A stretch of 64,000 nt of DNA from CAMEON01 sp963643175 (GCA_963643175.1 CAVIJF010000002.1:90698-154697); one strand, 5' to 3'. Numbered from the stretch's first letter, positions 17,195 to 25,996 are shown. Program-made: numbers and translations. The notes: generated from the letters alone by a model not told the origin.

Positions 17195-17878
17195 TTACAG
17201 GATTTTGTCCAGAATGAACTGGAATATCTTCAGCTCCTTGAAGAACTTCAGAAGGTAGGTCTTGCTGTACACATCAAGGCTGTCCGTCGCATACAGCAGT
17301 GCCCAGACCGCGGTGGCAAGCAGGCTTACCGCAAAGAATCCCGTCACCAGACCCAGTATCAATCCGGCAACCTTATCGAACTGCCGGAGCAACGGAAGTT
17401 GCACCAGCTTGCCGATTAGCCAGATGAGGATTGTCAGGACGATAAACGCGGCGATGAAGGTCAGAAGATAGCCGACAACCGTGGAGATGGCGCCTGACAC
17501 CGTTTTGCTGATAGAGGCAGAGTACTCCTCGACCATCTGATCCAGCGAATCCGCATTGGATTCCGCCTGCTTATCCAGCACGTCCTTGTCCACATAGGCG
17601 CCGTACTGGTCGCCGAGCTGGCGGAAGAACTCATCCGACTGTGCGCCGGCATCCGCCGCAATGCCCGCCAGCTTGGTGTGTACCTTTTCGTATACAGGCT
17701 GGTAGATATACTTCTGATCGAGGTACTGGGACACCTGTGCGCCCAGTGCGACGGTCAGGAGAATGGCGATAACCAGCCGCCCGGTGGACAGAACGGTCTT
17801 GAAAAAGCCCCGCCGATATCCGCGGACGATAAAGAAAACAAGGAGAAGCGCCAGGATAACATCAATTACGTACTGCAT
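17195..17878 (-). CDS. CvpA family membrane protein
   Basis: A 227-residue protein with a helix pair at the N-terminus (YVIDVILALLLVFFIVRGYRR), a periplasm-facing Gln/Asp-rich stretch (~60-115) and two or three helices at the C-terminus. This is the layout of CvpA, linked to colicin V secretion and biofilm traits in other bacteria, biochemical role unclear. ATG 17878 follows AAAGGAG; the longer frame to 18052 reads into the DUF5711 gene. Middle gene of a minus-strand operon. Confidence 0.82.
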   Translation of the reverse strand: MQYVIDVILALLLVFFIVRGYRRGFFKTVLSTGRLVIAILLTVALGAQVSQYLDQKYIYQPVYEKVHTKLAGIAADAGAQSDEFFRQLGDQYGAYVDKDVLDKQAESNADSLDQMVEEYSASISKTVSGAISTVVGYLLTFIAAFIVLTILIWLIGKLVQLPLLRQFDKVAGLILGLVTGFFAVSLLATAVWALLYATDSLDVYSKTYLLKFFKELKIFQFILDKIL

Positions 17879-17960
17879 AGGGTGACTCCTTTCAGGTTCC
17901 GGATTCTTCCGTACCGCCGCCGGCGGGGCGCGAAAGCGTCCTTGGTTTTGTGGGGGGACG

Positions 17961-19304
17961 TCAGCTGTCGGAGAAGTCGCGCGTGTAGTAGCGGGTGGCA
18001 AAAGCGGAACCGCAGACCAGCAGGCTGCTGTCGCTGTCCGGCAGGACGGCAAGCATATCCCGGCTGATACGGGCAGTCGTCACGGCGCGTCCGTCGCCGG
18101 AGAGCCGGTACAGGTAACTGCCTGCCCGGATATACAGGACATTGCCGCCGAAGGCGGCAGCGGTCGGCTCCGCGTCGGGAACCACATCCCTATTATACAC
18201 GGCTTTTCCGTTTTTGTCAAATACTTTTACGGTATAATTGCCGGCTTTTTTGCTGTTTTCCGTCAGAACCGCGATGCGCCCCGACGAGATTGTACAGAGC
18301 GTCGGCGTTCCGTTGCTGAGCGAAACTTCCGCCTGCACGCTGCCGTCCGTGCGCAGCACAGTCAGCCGATCCGGAAAGGCGACCGCCACCCGGTCCTCTG
18401 CCGCAAAGCCGCACATACCGGCAAGGGCATTTTCCACCGTGACCGTTTCGTTGGCAATGCCGCCGCTCAGGCGGAAGATATTGATTTTGCTTCTGAAGTT
18501 GCCGTCCGCTTCCTCCACCGACGTGACGGCGGCAAAGTCACCGCTCGGACTGACCGCCACGGACAGCGCGTACCCGGTCAGGTAGTAGCTTGCACGAACC
18601 GAGCAGTCCCGGTCGTAGAACATGACGCGGGAGGTGTAGTCCGCCGAGCGCGTCAGGAGAATGAAGGAACCGCCATCCGCGACTGCCGCGCCGTACACGG
18701 GGTAATCTGTTGTTTCGCTGTGTATCTGCGTGAAGGCATTGAACACCGCGAAGCTGTTCTCGCCGCGCCCGTAGGTGATGAAGTATTTTTCCGATGCGGC
18801 GGCGGCGGGGGTGCCATAGTCCACCTGCGCGGTCAGCGTCTGCTTGCCGGAGCCGCTGAGCACTGTCACTTCCTGAGCGCCCACGACCACCAATCCGCCC
18901 CGGTAGCGGACAAAGGCGGGGGTCGTCACGGAGGCAGGATAGTCCAGTCGGTCGGCGGCGTCCTCCGCAATGTGCGAGGCGGCGTTGATATCCTTGACCA
19001 GATAGTAGAGATTGGCATAGGTGATGCGCTCCCGGCTGCTCAGCACGGCGGTCACGACGAACACGAACAGGACGAGATACAGGATAATCTGTGTAAGGTG
19101 AAACCGGCGTGCCAGATCGTCATAGTAGGGAACCGACGGCGCGGAAAAATCAATGGGTTCCCGATTCTCCTCCGGCAGGGGAAGCCTGCCAAACAGGCGG
19201 CGCACGCCGTTCTGTACGGCACGTGCCGCCGAGCCGCCGCGGCGCGGTCTGCGCCGGCGTGGCGGCGTCCGGTCCGTTCCCGGACGCTCCGTATCAGTTG
19301 CCAT
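17961..19304 (-). CDS. DUF5711 family protein, membrane-anchored beta-propeller-like
   Basis: A 447-residue protein with a basic N-terminus (PPRRRRPRRGG), one transmembrane helix around residues 85-105 (TQIILYLVLFVFVVTAVLSS) and a large outer domain of repeated beta segments (GGLVVVGAQEVTVLSGSG, AVSPSGDFAAVTS, RIAVLTENS) like a WD/PQQ propeller. This matches DUF5711 in clostridia, function unknown. ATG 19304 has GGAGG eight bases upstream and overlaps the truA stop by 11 bp, so translation is coupled. Confidence 0.82.
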   Translation of the reverse strand: MATDTERPGTDRTPPRRRRPRRGGSAARAVQNGVRRLFGRLPLPEENREPIDFSAPSVPYYDDLARRFHLTQIILYLVLFVFVVTAVLSSRERITYANLYYLVKDINAASHIAEDAADRLDYPASVTTPAFVRYRGGLVVVGAQEVTVLSGSGKQTLTAQVDYGTPAAAASEKYFITYGRGENSFAVFNAFTQIHSETTDYPVYGAAVADGGSFILLTRSADYTSRVMFYDRDCSVRASYYLTGYALSVAVSPSGDFAAVTSVEEADGNFRSKINIFRLSGGIANETVTVENALAGMCGFAAEDRVAVAFPDRLTVLRTDGSVQAEVSLSNGTPTLCTISSGRIAVLTENSKKAGNYTVKVFDKNGKAVYNRDVVPDAEPTAAAFGGNVLYIRAGSYLYRLSGDGRAVTTARISRDMLAVLPDSDSSLLVCGSAFATRYYTRDFSDS

Positions 19305-20106
19305 GGCAAATACCTCCGTGATACCCCGGACTGTTTTCGTCATCGTAGAACACCCGGTTCAGATACAGTCCCTCAGGCGGTGCCGTGCGTCCCATCAGGC
19401 GGCGGTCGCGGGATGCCAGCCGTTCCGGAACCGATTCCGGCAGGATGTGCCCGGTTGCCGCCTCGTACAGCGTTCCCGCCATGATGCGCACCATGTTGTA
19501 CAGGAAGCCGTCCGCCCGTACCCGGAAGGTCAGAATGTCGCCGCTGCGCTCCACGCCCGCCTCGGTCACGTGGCGCACGGTTGAGCGGACGGCGGAGCCG
19601 GACGCCATGCAGGCAGTGAAATCGTGCTGTCCGATGAAGCCGCGTGCCGCCGCGTCCATGACGGAATCCGCGTGCGGCAGCAGAGGGCACGGAATATGCC
19701 AGCTGCGCCCCGCCTCAAAGGGGTCGCGGCAGGGAGAGGACAGGAAGCGGTATATGTACTCCTTGGAAGAAACATCGTAGCGCGGGTGGAAATCCGAAGG
19801 TACCCACTGGGCGTTCCGGACTGACAGCGCATCGGGAAGGCGGACGCAGAGCGCCTGCGGAATCCGCCCGACGGGAACCGTTGCGGGCAGCTCCTGCGTG
19901 CTGTGTGCCGTGACCGTACAGCAGAACATCCGGGCGTGGACGCCGCTGTCGGTGCGGCTGCATCCGGTGATGTCGCAGGGAAAGCCGAACAGATCGGCTG
20001 TGGCGCTGTTGAGTGCGCCCTGCACGGAGGGACCGTTCGCCTGCACCTGATAGCCGCAGAATGCGCTCCCGTCAAAGGATATATACAGCAGTAGCTTTTG
20101 TCCCAT
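19294..20106 (-). CDS. truA: tRNA pseudouridine(38-40) synthase
   Basis: A 270-residue enzyme making pseudouridine at positions 38-40 of the tRNA anticodon arm. The catalytic Asp lies in SRTDSGVHA; YRFLSS and RADGFLYNMVRIMAG are also typical. The length is normal. It is the first gene of the operon running to galM, with a consensus promoter at 20178-20206. Confidence 0.94.
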   Translation of the reverse strand: MGQKLLLYISFDGSAFCGYQVQANGPSVQGALNSATADLFGFPCDITGCSRTDSGVHARMFCCTVTAHSTQELPATVPVGRIPQALCVRLPDALSVRNAQWVPSDFHPRYDVSSKEYIYRFLSSPCRDPFEAGRSWHIPCPLLPHADSVMDAAARGFIGQHDFTACMASGSAVRSTVRHVTEAGVERSGDILTFRVRADGFLYNMVRIMAGTLYEAATGHILPESVPERLASRDRRLMGRTAPPEGLYLNRVFYDDENSPGYHGGICHGN

Positions 20107-20177
20107 ACGTGGCTTCCTCCGATTCAGCAGGAAGCCGCGCCGCTCCCCGCCTGACTTTTTTGCGGTGTACCGATTAT

Positions 20178-20206
20178 ATTGTACTCTCTTTCGCCCTACT
20201 TGTCAA
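20178..20206 (-). promoter_or_regulatory. Sigma-A promoter of the truA operon
   Basis: Minus strand TTGACA (20206-20201), 17 bp, TACAAT (20183-20178). Confidence 0.8.
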
Positions 20207-20576
20207 GGGGCGCCTGCTTTTTTGATGCGCCATGGGGATGTATCGCCTGCGGTGCCCGGCGGGGGCGTGCTCCCCAGCGGCGTTGGTAGCCCCGCTCCCT
20301 CATTCCTTGGCTGTCCCTTCCCGGCAGAAAACAGGAAGTTTTTAATATGCCGGAGAGTAGCGTTTCCTGTACTCCGGGAGAAAGCTGAAGCAAACTGTCG
20401 GTCAGTACACTTCCCGGCGCAGGCACGGGGATGCAAGGGGCGAAGCCCCATGCAAAAATAAACTCAAGTTCTCCCCCTTCCCCGGAGGGGAAGGGGGGAC
20501 GGGGACATGAGTGAGAGCGAGTGCGGCGCTTGCCGCCGTGCTGTCCGGTGCCTGACGGCACGGAAGATAACACGGA
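20207..20576. other. Intergenic stretch with no supported gene
   Basis: About 370 bp between the truA promoter and the RNase P terminator. It holds family C repeat copy 2 (20413-20498) and GC-rich inverted segments; no open frame here has a ribosome site. Confidence 0.6.
20413..20498 (+). repeat. Palindromic intergenic repeat, family C copy 2
   Basis: GGCGCAGGCACGGGG, then GCAAGGGGCGAAGCCCCATGC, then CCCCCTTCCCC/GGGGAAGGGGGG, the same order as at 13359 and 37535. Confidence 0.75.
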
Positions 20577-20612
20577 CGAAAAGAGGGACCGGATGCAGCT
20601 TCATCCGATCCC
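20577..20612 (-). terminator. Terminator of RNase P RNA
   Basis: Minus strand GGGGATCGGATG, loop, CATCCGGTCCC then TCTTTTC, about 20 bases past the RNA 3' end. Confidence 0.75.
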
Positions 20613-20630
20613 CTTTTGCGCATTTTTGTG

Positions 20631-21027
20631 CAGTCGCGCCTGTAAGCCGGGTTCTGTGCCCCTTCCGGGGCGACGGTCATCTATCTGTGCGTCCCGTTGC
20701 CGGGAACGCTCCGGAGCGGCGTTTCCCCCGCCCCATGCCACCCAAGGCACCCTCCCGGTGGGGAGGCGGTCGGGCAGACCGGATGGGTTGTCCCATCGCA
20801 CTTACGGTGTTGCATCGGATAGAGTTTACAGCAGATCCATGTTACCATGGAAATGGGTGAGCTCTTACCTCGCCTTTCCATCCTTACCCCGGCGCGAACG
20901 CCGCGGCGGTTTATTTCTGTTGCACTTTTCCGGTGGTTGCCCACGGCTGACGTTATCAGTTATCCTGCCCTGTGATGCCCGGACTTTCCTCGCACTGCTG
21001 CCTTTCGGTGTGACGGCACGCGACCGT
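20631..21027 (-). ncRNA. rnpB: RNase P RNA, bacterial type A
   Basis: Catalytic RNA that trims the 5' leader of precursor tRNAs. On the minus strand the universal blocks are all present: GAGGAAAGTCCGGGC near the 5' end, GGTAAGGATGGAAAGGCGAG in the core, GGCAACCCACC-like P15 region, and ACAGAACCCGGCTTACAGGC near the 3' end. GGTCGCG and CGCGACT can pair as helix P1 and define the ends to within a few bases. A consensus promoter lies immediately upstream and a terminator downstream. Confidence 0.95.
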
Positions 21028-21046
21028 CCGGCGCGGCTGCGGCTTA

Positions 21047-21075
21047 AGTATACCATGTTTTGCGGAATATGTCAA
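21047..21075 (-). promoter_or_regulatory. Sigma-A promoter of rnpB
   Basis: Minus strand TTGACA (21075-21070), 17 bp, TATACT (21052-21047) with TGG before the -10; transcription would begin near the P1 helix. Confidence 0.83.
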
Positions 21076-21163
21076 GGGGCGGTGAGGATTTTTGCAGGCT
21101 GGTGCCCGGTTATCGGACAGGTTTCCTTTTATATGGTCGAAAAATGAACATAACACTTCCAAA

Positions 21164-21180
21164 TAAATCAGCGACTCCTT
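21164..21180 (+). repeat. Dispersed AATAAATCAGCG-type repeat, family A copy
   Basis: AAATAAATCAGCGACTCC, upstream of the transglutaminase-like gene promoter. Confidence 0.5.
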
Positions 21181-21192
21181 GCCGCCGCACCA

Positions 21193-21221
21193 TTGCTTTT
21201 TGACCGGAACTGTGGTATAAT
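21193..21221 (+). promoter_or_regulatory. Sigma-A promoter of the transglutaminase-like gene
   Basis: TTGCTT (21193-21198), 17 bp, TATAAT (21216-21221) with TGG before the -10. Confidence 0.75.
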
Positions 21222-21255
21222 GGTGCCATCACGCTGAAAGGGTGGAAAACGGATA

Positions 21256-22659
21256 ATGAAATTCAACATGGATGATCTGAAATATCAGGCTGTCGGACTG
21301 CCGGAAGAGGTCAAAATGTACCACTACGCCGGGGATTTTCCCGGTGAGCTTGCCTGCCTTGACCGGTGGCTGTCGCGGCAGCTGCCGGACTGCCTGCGCC
21401 GGCGGCTGGAATTGCAGAAGCTGTTTGCCGCAGAGCTGGCTGACGATTACCCGCTGGGCGACGGCGACATGATTGCCGGGCTGAAGCAGCGCTGGCAGGG
21501 CGCCGATCTGTCCACGCTGGAAACTCTCATTGCCAAGGGGAACGTGGACTACATCCTCCGCGCCGGGAAGCGCTGCTACCAGCAGCAGGCTTTGACCAAT
21601 ATGCTCAACATGCACGGGGACTTCCTCGCATCCCTTGCCGATCCGTCGTTCCGGGTGCCGGACCGGAGTCGGGACGGGCTGGAAACCGTGCACAGAATGC
21701 AGGCGGCGGGCGGCTGTGCCTACCGCTACGAGGTGGAGGAATGGATTAAACTGGAGCCGTCCGCGGAGCGCCCCGGCGAAACGCTCCGGCTGTGGTTCCC
21801 GTTCCCAGTCGCCTGCGCGACCCAGCCGGAGAGCGAAATCCGTCTGCTCGGCTCCTCGCACCCCGTCCGGCTGACCGGGACGGTGCACCGCACCGCTTTC
21901 ATGGAAGTACCCTGCGAGCCGGGCGCGACCTATTCAGTGCGGTTCTCTTTTGTCAACCGGGCAAAGTATACCGATCTGTCGCACCATGTACCGACCGGCA
22001 TACCCGCCGGGGAAGGATTGACCCCGGCTGAACTGGCGCGCTGGACGGGGGAGCAGTACCCCCATATCCGCTTCACGCCCTTTATCAACGGGCTTGCGGA
22101 GGAGATACGCGGCGGTGAGACTGACCCGCTGAGGTTGGCACGCCGGGTATATGACTGGATCTGCGCCCATGTGCAGTACTCCTACGTCCGGGACTACCTG
22201 CTGATTGAGAACATCCCGGAGTTCGTCCTGACCAACGGCTACGGGGACTGCGGCACCATGGCGCTGGCGTTCATCACGCTGTGCCGCCGGCTGGGCATTC
22301 CCGCCAAGTGGCAGTCCGGCAGCTCCTGCTCGCCCGATCACATCGGAAGCCACGACTGGAGTATGTTCTATGTCGCCCCCTACGGCTGGCTATACTGCGA
22401 CCCGTCCTACGGCGTCGGCGCAACGCGGGCAGGCAACGAGGAGCGCCGCCTCCACTATTTCGGCAACCTCGACCCCTTCCGGCTTGTCGCCTCGGACGAA
22501 TTCCAGCAGGAAACGGAGCCTGCCAAGCTCCTCTGCCGCATGGATCCCTACGACAACCAAAGCGGCGAGGGCGAATATGCAGACGGCGTGCGCAACATTT
22601 TCTTCGGCGACCGCACGCACGGCAGGCGCGTTCTGTCGGCAGAGGAACTGCCCTTCTGA
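21256..22659 (+). CDS. Transglutaminase-like domain protein
   Basis: A 467-residue cytoplasmic protein. Residues ~275-400 form a transglutaminase/protease-like domain with the triad visible as GDCGT (Cys), SHDWSMFY (His) and YCDPSYG (Asp). The N-terminal ~250 residues are helical then beta-rich and unlike any domain I recognise. Proteins of this layout in anaerobes are thought to be peptidases or amide hydrolases, but no substrate is known. The gene starts at ATG 21256 with its own promoter. Confidence 0.85.
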   Translation: MKFNMDDLKYQAVGLPEEVKMYHYAGDFPGELACLDRWLSRQLPDCLRRRLELQKLFAAELADDYPLGDGDMIAGLKQRWQGADLSTLETLIAKGNVDYILRAGKRCYQQQALTNMLNMHGDFLASLADPSFRVPDRSRDGLETVHRMQAAGGCAYRYEVEEWIKLEPSAERPGETLRLWFPFPVACATQPESEIRLLGSSHPVRLTGTVHRTAFMEVPCEPGATYSVRFSFVNRAKYTDLSHHVPTGIPAGEGLTPAELARWTGEQYPHIRFTPFINGLAEEIRGGETDPLRLARRVYDWICAHVQYSYVRDYLLIENIPEFVLTNGYGDCGTMALAFITLCRRLGIPAKWQSGSSCSPDHIGSHDWSMFYVAPYGWLYCDPSYGVGATRAGNEERRLHYFGNLDPFRLVASDEFQQETEPAKLLCRMDPYDNQSGEGEYADGVRNIFFGDRTHGRRVLSAEELPF

Positions 22660-22699
22660 CGTTCGCCGCAACCGCCCCCTGACAGAGAACCGCCCCGCG

Positions 22700-23068
22700 C
22701 GGCGCCGCCCAAAGCCGTCATCGGGCTGGATTTCCACGATCTCATCAATTTTGCACTGTACCTGCTGGAAATCAACGCCGCCGTGCGCGACAAATGGCAG
22801 GAGCGGCTCAATTACATTCAGGTGGACGAATTTCAGGACAGCTCCCGGCGGGAGCTGCGGCTGGTGGAGCTTCTTTCGGGCGGATACGGAAACCTGATGA
22901 TAGTCGGCGACCCCGACCAGAACATCTACGAGTGGCGCGGATCGGACGTCCGCCTGCTGGTGGATTTTGACCGGGCGCACACGGCGGCGGAACCTACCCC
23001 GACCGCAACGCGGCACTGGAGGCGGCGTTTGAGAAGCTGGACAGCATCGTGCAGGCGTCCGGCGACCG
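22700..23068 (+). pseudogene. UvrD/Rep-type helicase fragment with a foreign tail
   Basis: One frame from about 22700 to 22983 gives GLDFHDLINFALYLLE, IQVDEFQDSS (Walker B/motif II) and VGDPDQNIYEWRGSD (motif III), a 90-residue core piece of a UvrD-family DNA helicase. Both ends are missing. From about 23000 a different frame gives TYPDRNAALEAAFEKLDS and stops at 23068, which looks like the C-terminus of an unrelated protein. The helicase frame runs open into the DUF1934 gene but has no start of its own. Confidence 0.78.
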
Positions 23069-23094
23069 TACATAACGAACAAGGAGTACCCGAT

Positions 23095-23790
23095 ATGAAA
23101 CGAGAAGCAAAAAACAGGACAGGCAAACAGCCGGAAGGCATTCCGGTGCGCATCACGATGAAATCCAGCCGCCGGGATACGCAGGCGCGGCTGTTTGAGA
23201 CGGTATTCGGGAGCGAGGACGATTCCTGCGGGTCGAACGGCATGGATTTGACCCATCTGTCTCCGGCAGAGGAAACCCTGATGGGCATTCTGCCGGAGGA
23301 GGACGGCGCACCGACAGCCGGAGAGACGGACGGTCCCGCACAGACCGGGACGCCCGCCAGCGCCGATACCGGGAACGGCGAGGAGAGCATAGAGCTTATC
23401 ACGGAAGGCATACTGACCTGCCAGCTTGACCCGGACAACGGCGTCAAAACCTACACGGTCACGTATGCGGAAAGCGAACTGACAGGGATGGAAGGGTCGC
23501 AGTCCAGCATCCTGTTCCGCACCGATGATCCGGGGCTTGTCCATATGGTGCGCACCGGCACGGTCAGCACGGCGTTGACATTCCGGGAGCATTGCCGTGC
23601 CATCTGCACCTACGATACGCCGTATATTCCGTTTCAGGTTGGCATTCACAGTCTGCTGGTGGACAACCGTCTGGCTGAGGACGGCACGCTGAAGCTGGAG
23701 TACATTATCGAAATCCGCGGTGCGCAGGCAGAACGCTGCCGGATGGATATGCAGGTGACGCCCACCGAGCAGGAAGCCGCGCAGGATTGA
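23095..23790 (+). CDS. DUF1934 domain-containing protein
   Basis: A 231-residue protein with AAGGAG before ATG 23095. The last ~140 residues (LITEGILTC, TYTVTYAESELTGMEGS, FQVGIHSLLVDN, LKLEYIIEI) match DUF1934, a calycin-like beta-barrel of unknown function usually about 140 residues long. Here an extra acidic, low-complexity N-terminal ~95 residues precedes it. A terminator follows. Confidence 0.8.
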   Translation: MKREAKNRTGKQPEGIPVRITMKSSRRDTQARLFETVFGSEDDSCGSNGMDLTHLSPAEETLMGILPEEDGAPTAGETDGPAQTGTPASADTGNGEESIELITEGILTCQLDPDNGVKTYTVTYAESELTGMEGSQSSILFRTDDPGLVHMVRTGTVSTALTFREHCRAICTYDTPYIPFQVGIHSLLVDNRLAEDGTLKLEYIIEIRGAQAERCRMDMQVTPTEQEAAQD

Positions 23791-23826
23791 AGCCCCGGCT
23801 CCGTTTAACAGAACAGATGCAACCGC

Positions 23827-23859
23827 AAAAAAGGACAGCCGACCGGCTGTCCTTTTTTG
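23827..23859 (+). terminator. Terminator after the DUF1934 gene
   Basis: AAAAAAGGACAGCC, GACC loop, GGCTGTCCTTTTTT; works on both strands. Confidence 0.87.
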
Positions 23860-23943
23860 CGGCGGCGGAGCAGTAAGTATGCGCCCGATTACTCCGGAAA
23901 TAAATAAAATTGATTTTGAAATTAAAAATGCTCACCAAAACAC

Positions 23944-23972
23944 TTGACGGAATCAATTTTGTGTGATATACT
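23944..23972 (+). promoter_or_regulatory. Sigma-A promoter of the DUF2089/LiaF-like cluster
   Basis: TTGACG (23944-23949), 17 bp, TATACT (23967-23972) with TGA before the -10. An AT-rich tract lies just upstream and could act as an UP element. Confidence 0.78.
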
Positions 23973-24045
23973 GCAGGCAACATAAGGCGCCGCCGCACGG
24001 GGATGCCGGGCAGGGCGGATCCGTATGCCGAAAGGAGACACATCA

Positions 24046-24477
24046 ATGTACCGTATGCCACACAAATGCCCCATCTGCGAGGGCAAGCTGACCGTTACGC
24101 GGTTTTCCTGCCCGACCTGTGGCTCCCGTCTGGAGGGGGAGTTTTCCGGATGCCGCTTCTGCGAGCTGTCCCAGGAGGAATCCCGGTTTCTTCTGACCTT
24201 CATTAAAAACCGGGGCAGTATCAAGGATGTGGAGCGCGAGATGGGGGTGTCCTACCCCACCGTCCGGGCGGCGCTGGATGGGCTGATTGCGTCGCTGGGT
24301 CTGAATACGCCCGACGCACCGCCGGAGGAGTCCGCCGCGCAGGACGCCGCGCAAAGTGAACGGCAGGCAGACGCCGAAGCGTCCGATAAGGCAAAAGCGC
24401 GGCGGGACGTCCTGAATCTGCTCGCCCAGCACCGTATCACTGCCGCCGAGGCGGCATCCCGCCTGCGCGGACTGTGA
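24046..24477 (+). CDS. DUF2089 family protein, zinc ribbon plus helix-turn-helix
   Basis: A 143-residue protein, start ATG 24046 after AAAGGAG. The N-terminus has a four-cysteine zinc ribbon (CPICEGKLTVTRFSCPTCGS) and a third cysteine pair (CRFC). Residues ~45-85 (FLLTFIKNRGSIKDVEREMG, SYPTVRAALDGL) form a helix-turn-helix typical of DUF2089, suggesting DNA binding. The C-terminus NLLAQHRITAAEAASRLRGL is a short SHOCT-like motif also present at the start of the 25397 protein. It probably regulates the genes that follow; direct evidence is absent. Confidence 0.82.
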   Translation: MYRMPHKCPICEGKLTVTRFSCPTCGSRLEGEFSGCRFCELSQEESRFLLTFIKNRGSIKDVEREMGVSYPTVRAALDGLIASLGLNTPDAPPEESAAQDAAQSERQADAEASDKAKARRDVLNLLAQHRITAAEAASRLRGL

Positions 24478-24577
24478 CGGGAATCCGACCGCCCTGTTCC
24501 GGGCGGCGTTTCCCAAAAACCGCGTTCCCAACAAAAAAAGACAGCCTCTGCTGTCACACGAAAGGAAGGTATTTACC

Positions 24578-25354
24578 ATGCGTTACCGGTATTCAGATTA
24601 CGAGAATGTCCGCGGCGGCTCCGTCCGCCGGTATCTTTCCCGCCTGTTTCTTGCCCTGTGCGTCATCGGCGTGGGCGTCGGGTACATCGGCAATCAGGTT
24701 TCGTTCCTGCCATGGGAGAACTTTACGCTGTTTTTCCCCGGCTGGGGGGCACTGTTCCTGATTGTGCCCTCTGTCTATTTCCTGCTGCGCTATCCGTGGT
24801 CGTGGTTCTGGACGCTGTGTCTGGGCGGCGGCATACTGATTATTCTGTCCAAACTGGACGTCATGCCCATGCAGAAGGCGCTGGTCATTATTTTGGGAGT
24901 CCTTCTGATACTGCTCGGACTGCGCATTCTGCTGAACCCGCTGTTCCGCCGTTGGCGGATGCGCCGGATGCGCCGCCGCATGACAAAATGGGTCAGCGGA
25001 TCGGACGGAAACGTCCGGTTTTCGGGTGAGGATGCCACGAATTATGCGGTCAGCTTTGGCAGTCATACCTACGATATGGCAGGCAAGAGCTTTACCAGCG
25101 CAACCCTGTCGGTCACGTTCGGCGAGATGACCTTTGACCTGCGCGAGGCGCTGGTGCAGGACGATTCGGTAATCGACGCGAATTGCTCCTTCGGTCAGCT
25201 GACGGTTCTGCTGCCGGAAGGCGTCCGGGCGGAGATTACGCCCGCCTGCTCCTTCGGCAACTGTGAGAACAGGCGCAGAAAGCCGAGCGGGACAGACACG
25301 CCGACTGTCTATATCAATGTATCCTGCTCCTTCGGGGATGTGGAGGTCAAGTGA
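24578..25354 (+). CDS. LiaF-like membrane protein (YvqF domain)
   Basis: A 258-residue protein with about four helices in residues 18-125 followed by a basic linker (RRWRMRRMRRRM) and a beta-rich C-terminal domain with repeated ANCSFGQLTVLLPEG, PACSFGNCEN and NVSCSFGDVEVK strands. This fits the LiaF/YvqF group that damps LiaRS-type envelope-stress systems, and related proteins of unknown role. AAAGGAAGG precedes ATG 24578. Its neighbours (DUF2089, SHOCT-like) suggest a cell-envelope response unit; no two-component genes are next to it. Confidence 0.78.
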   Translation: MRYRYSDYENVRGGSVRRYLSRLFLALCVIGVGVGYIGNQVSFLPWENFTLFFPGWGALFLIVPSVYFLLRYPWSWFWTLCLGGGILIILSKLDVMPMQKALVIILGVLLILLGLRILLNPLFRRWRMRRMRRRMTKWVSGSDGNVRFSGEDATNYAVSFGSHTYDMAGKSFTSATLSVTFGEMTFDLREALVQDDSVIDANCSFGQLTVLLPEGVRAEITPACSFGNCENRRRKPSGTDTPTVYINVSCSFGDVEVK

Positions 25355-25396
25355 CAGGCAGACCGGAACAGACAGAACACAGAAAAAGGGTACACC

Positions 25397-25996
25397 ATGG
25401 AAAGCAAATTGGAAATATTGCAGATGCTGGAGAACGGCAGTATCACGGCAGAGGAGGCAGAGCGGCTGCTGGATGCCGTCGGGCGGGAGACACTGGACGG
25501 GTTCCGTCAGGAAATGCAGGAGATGCGTGAGCAGATGGCAGCAATGCAGGGTGCTCTTGCGGACGCCCGGTGTGCGGCGGCAGACGCCCGGTGCGCCGCC
25601 AAGGATTCCCGCTGCGCCGCGGATGAGGCGGAGGCGCACGCTGTGGATTCCCGCTGCGCTGCTGACGAGGCGGAGGAGCACGCCGCCAATGCGGAAGCCT
25701 TTGCCTACGCAGCCGAGGACGGCGAGAGTGACGACGACCGGAATTCCCACAAGAACGCCGGGCAGTGGGAAGCTTTCTCCTGTGCCATGCGGGATGCCGA
25801 GGAGGCAATGGGCATGGTACAGAGCATTCTGGAAAGTCTGGGTGTGCAGGGCGTCAATGTCCGGGAGAAGTTCCGCGAGGGTATGAAGCGGGCGCAGGAT
25901 GCCACCGGGAAAAGCACGTCGGACAGGCGCGACCGGAACCGTGGTACAGATACCCGATACCCGTACCGATGCATCCGGGAACTGCACGCGGATTAA
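25397..25996 (+). CDS. SHOCT-like protein with an alanine/cysteine heptad array
   Basis: A 199-residue protein. Residues 4-28 (KLEILQMLENGSITAEEAER) are a SHOCT/YvlB-type helical hairpin. Residues 35-52 are helical, then 55-103 contain seven exact heptads of the form x-D-[A/S]-R-C-A-A, with Cys at 59, 66, 73 and 87. This predicts an alanine-rich coiled coil with cysteines along one face. The rest is charged and helical. The frame ends at 25996 inside an overlapping frame that continues as the next entry, so the protein may originally have been longer. Function unknown; the neighbours suggest an envelope role. Confidence 0.72.
   Translation: MESKLEILQMLENGSITAEEAERLLDAVGRETLDGFRQEMQEMREQMAAMQGALADARCAAADARCAAKDSRCAADEAEAHAVDSRCAADEAEEHAANAEAFAYAAEDGESDDDRNSHKNAGQWEAFSCAMRDAEEAMGMVQSILESLGVQGVNVREKFREGMKRAQDATGKSTSDRRDRNRGTDTRYPYRCIRELHAD

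Noticed and set aside
21200..21221. TTGACC at 21200 as -35 box
   Set aside because: Only 10 bp from the TATAAT; TTGCTT at 21193 gives the usual 17-bp spacing.
25559..25705. CRISPR-like tandem repeat
   Set aside because: The repetition is a protein heptad array inside a coding frame with 21-base units, not direct repeats with unique spacers. No CRISPR array was seen anywhere in the window.
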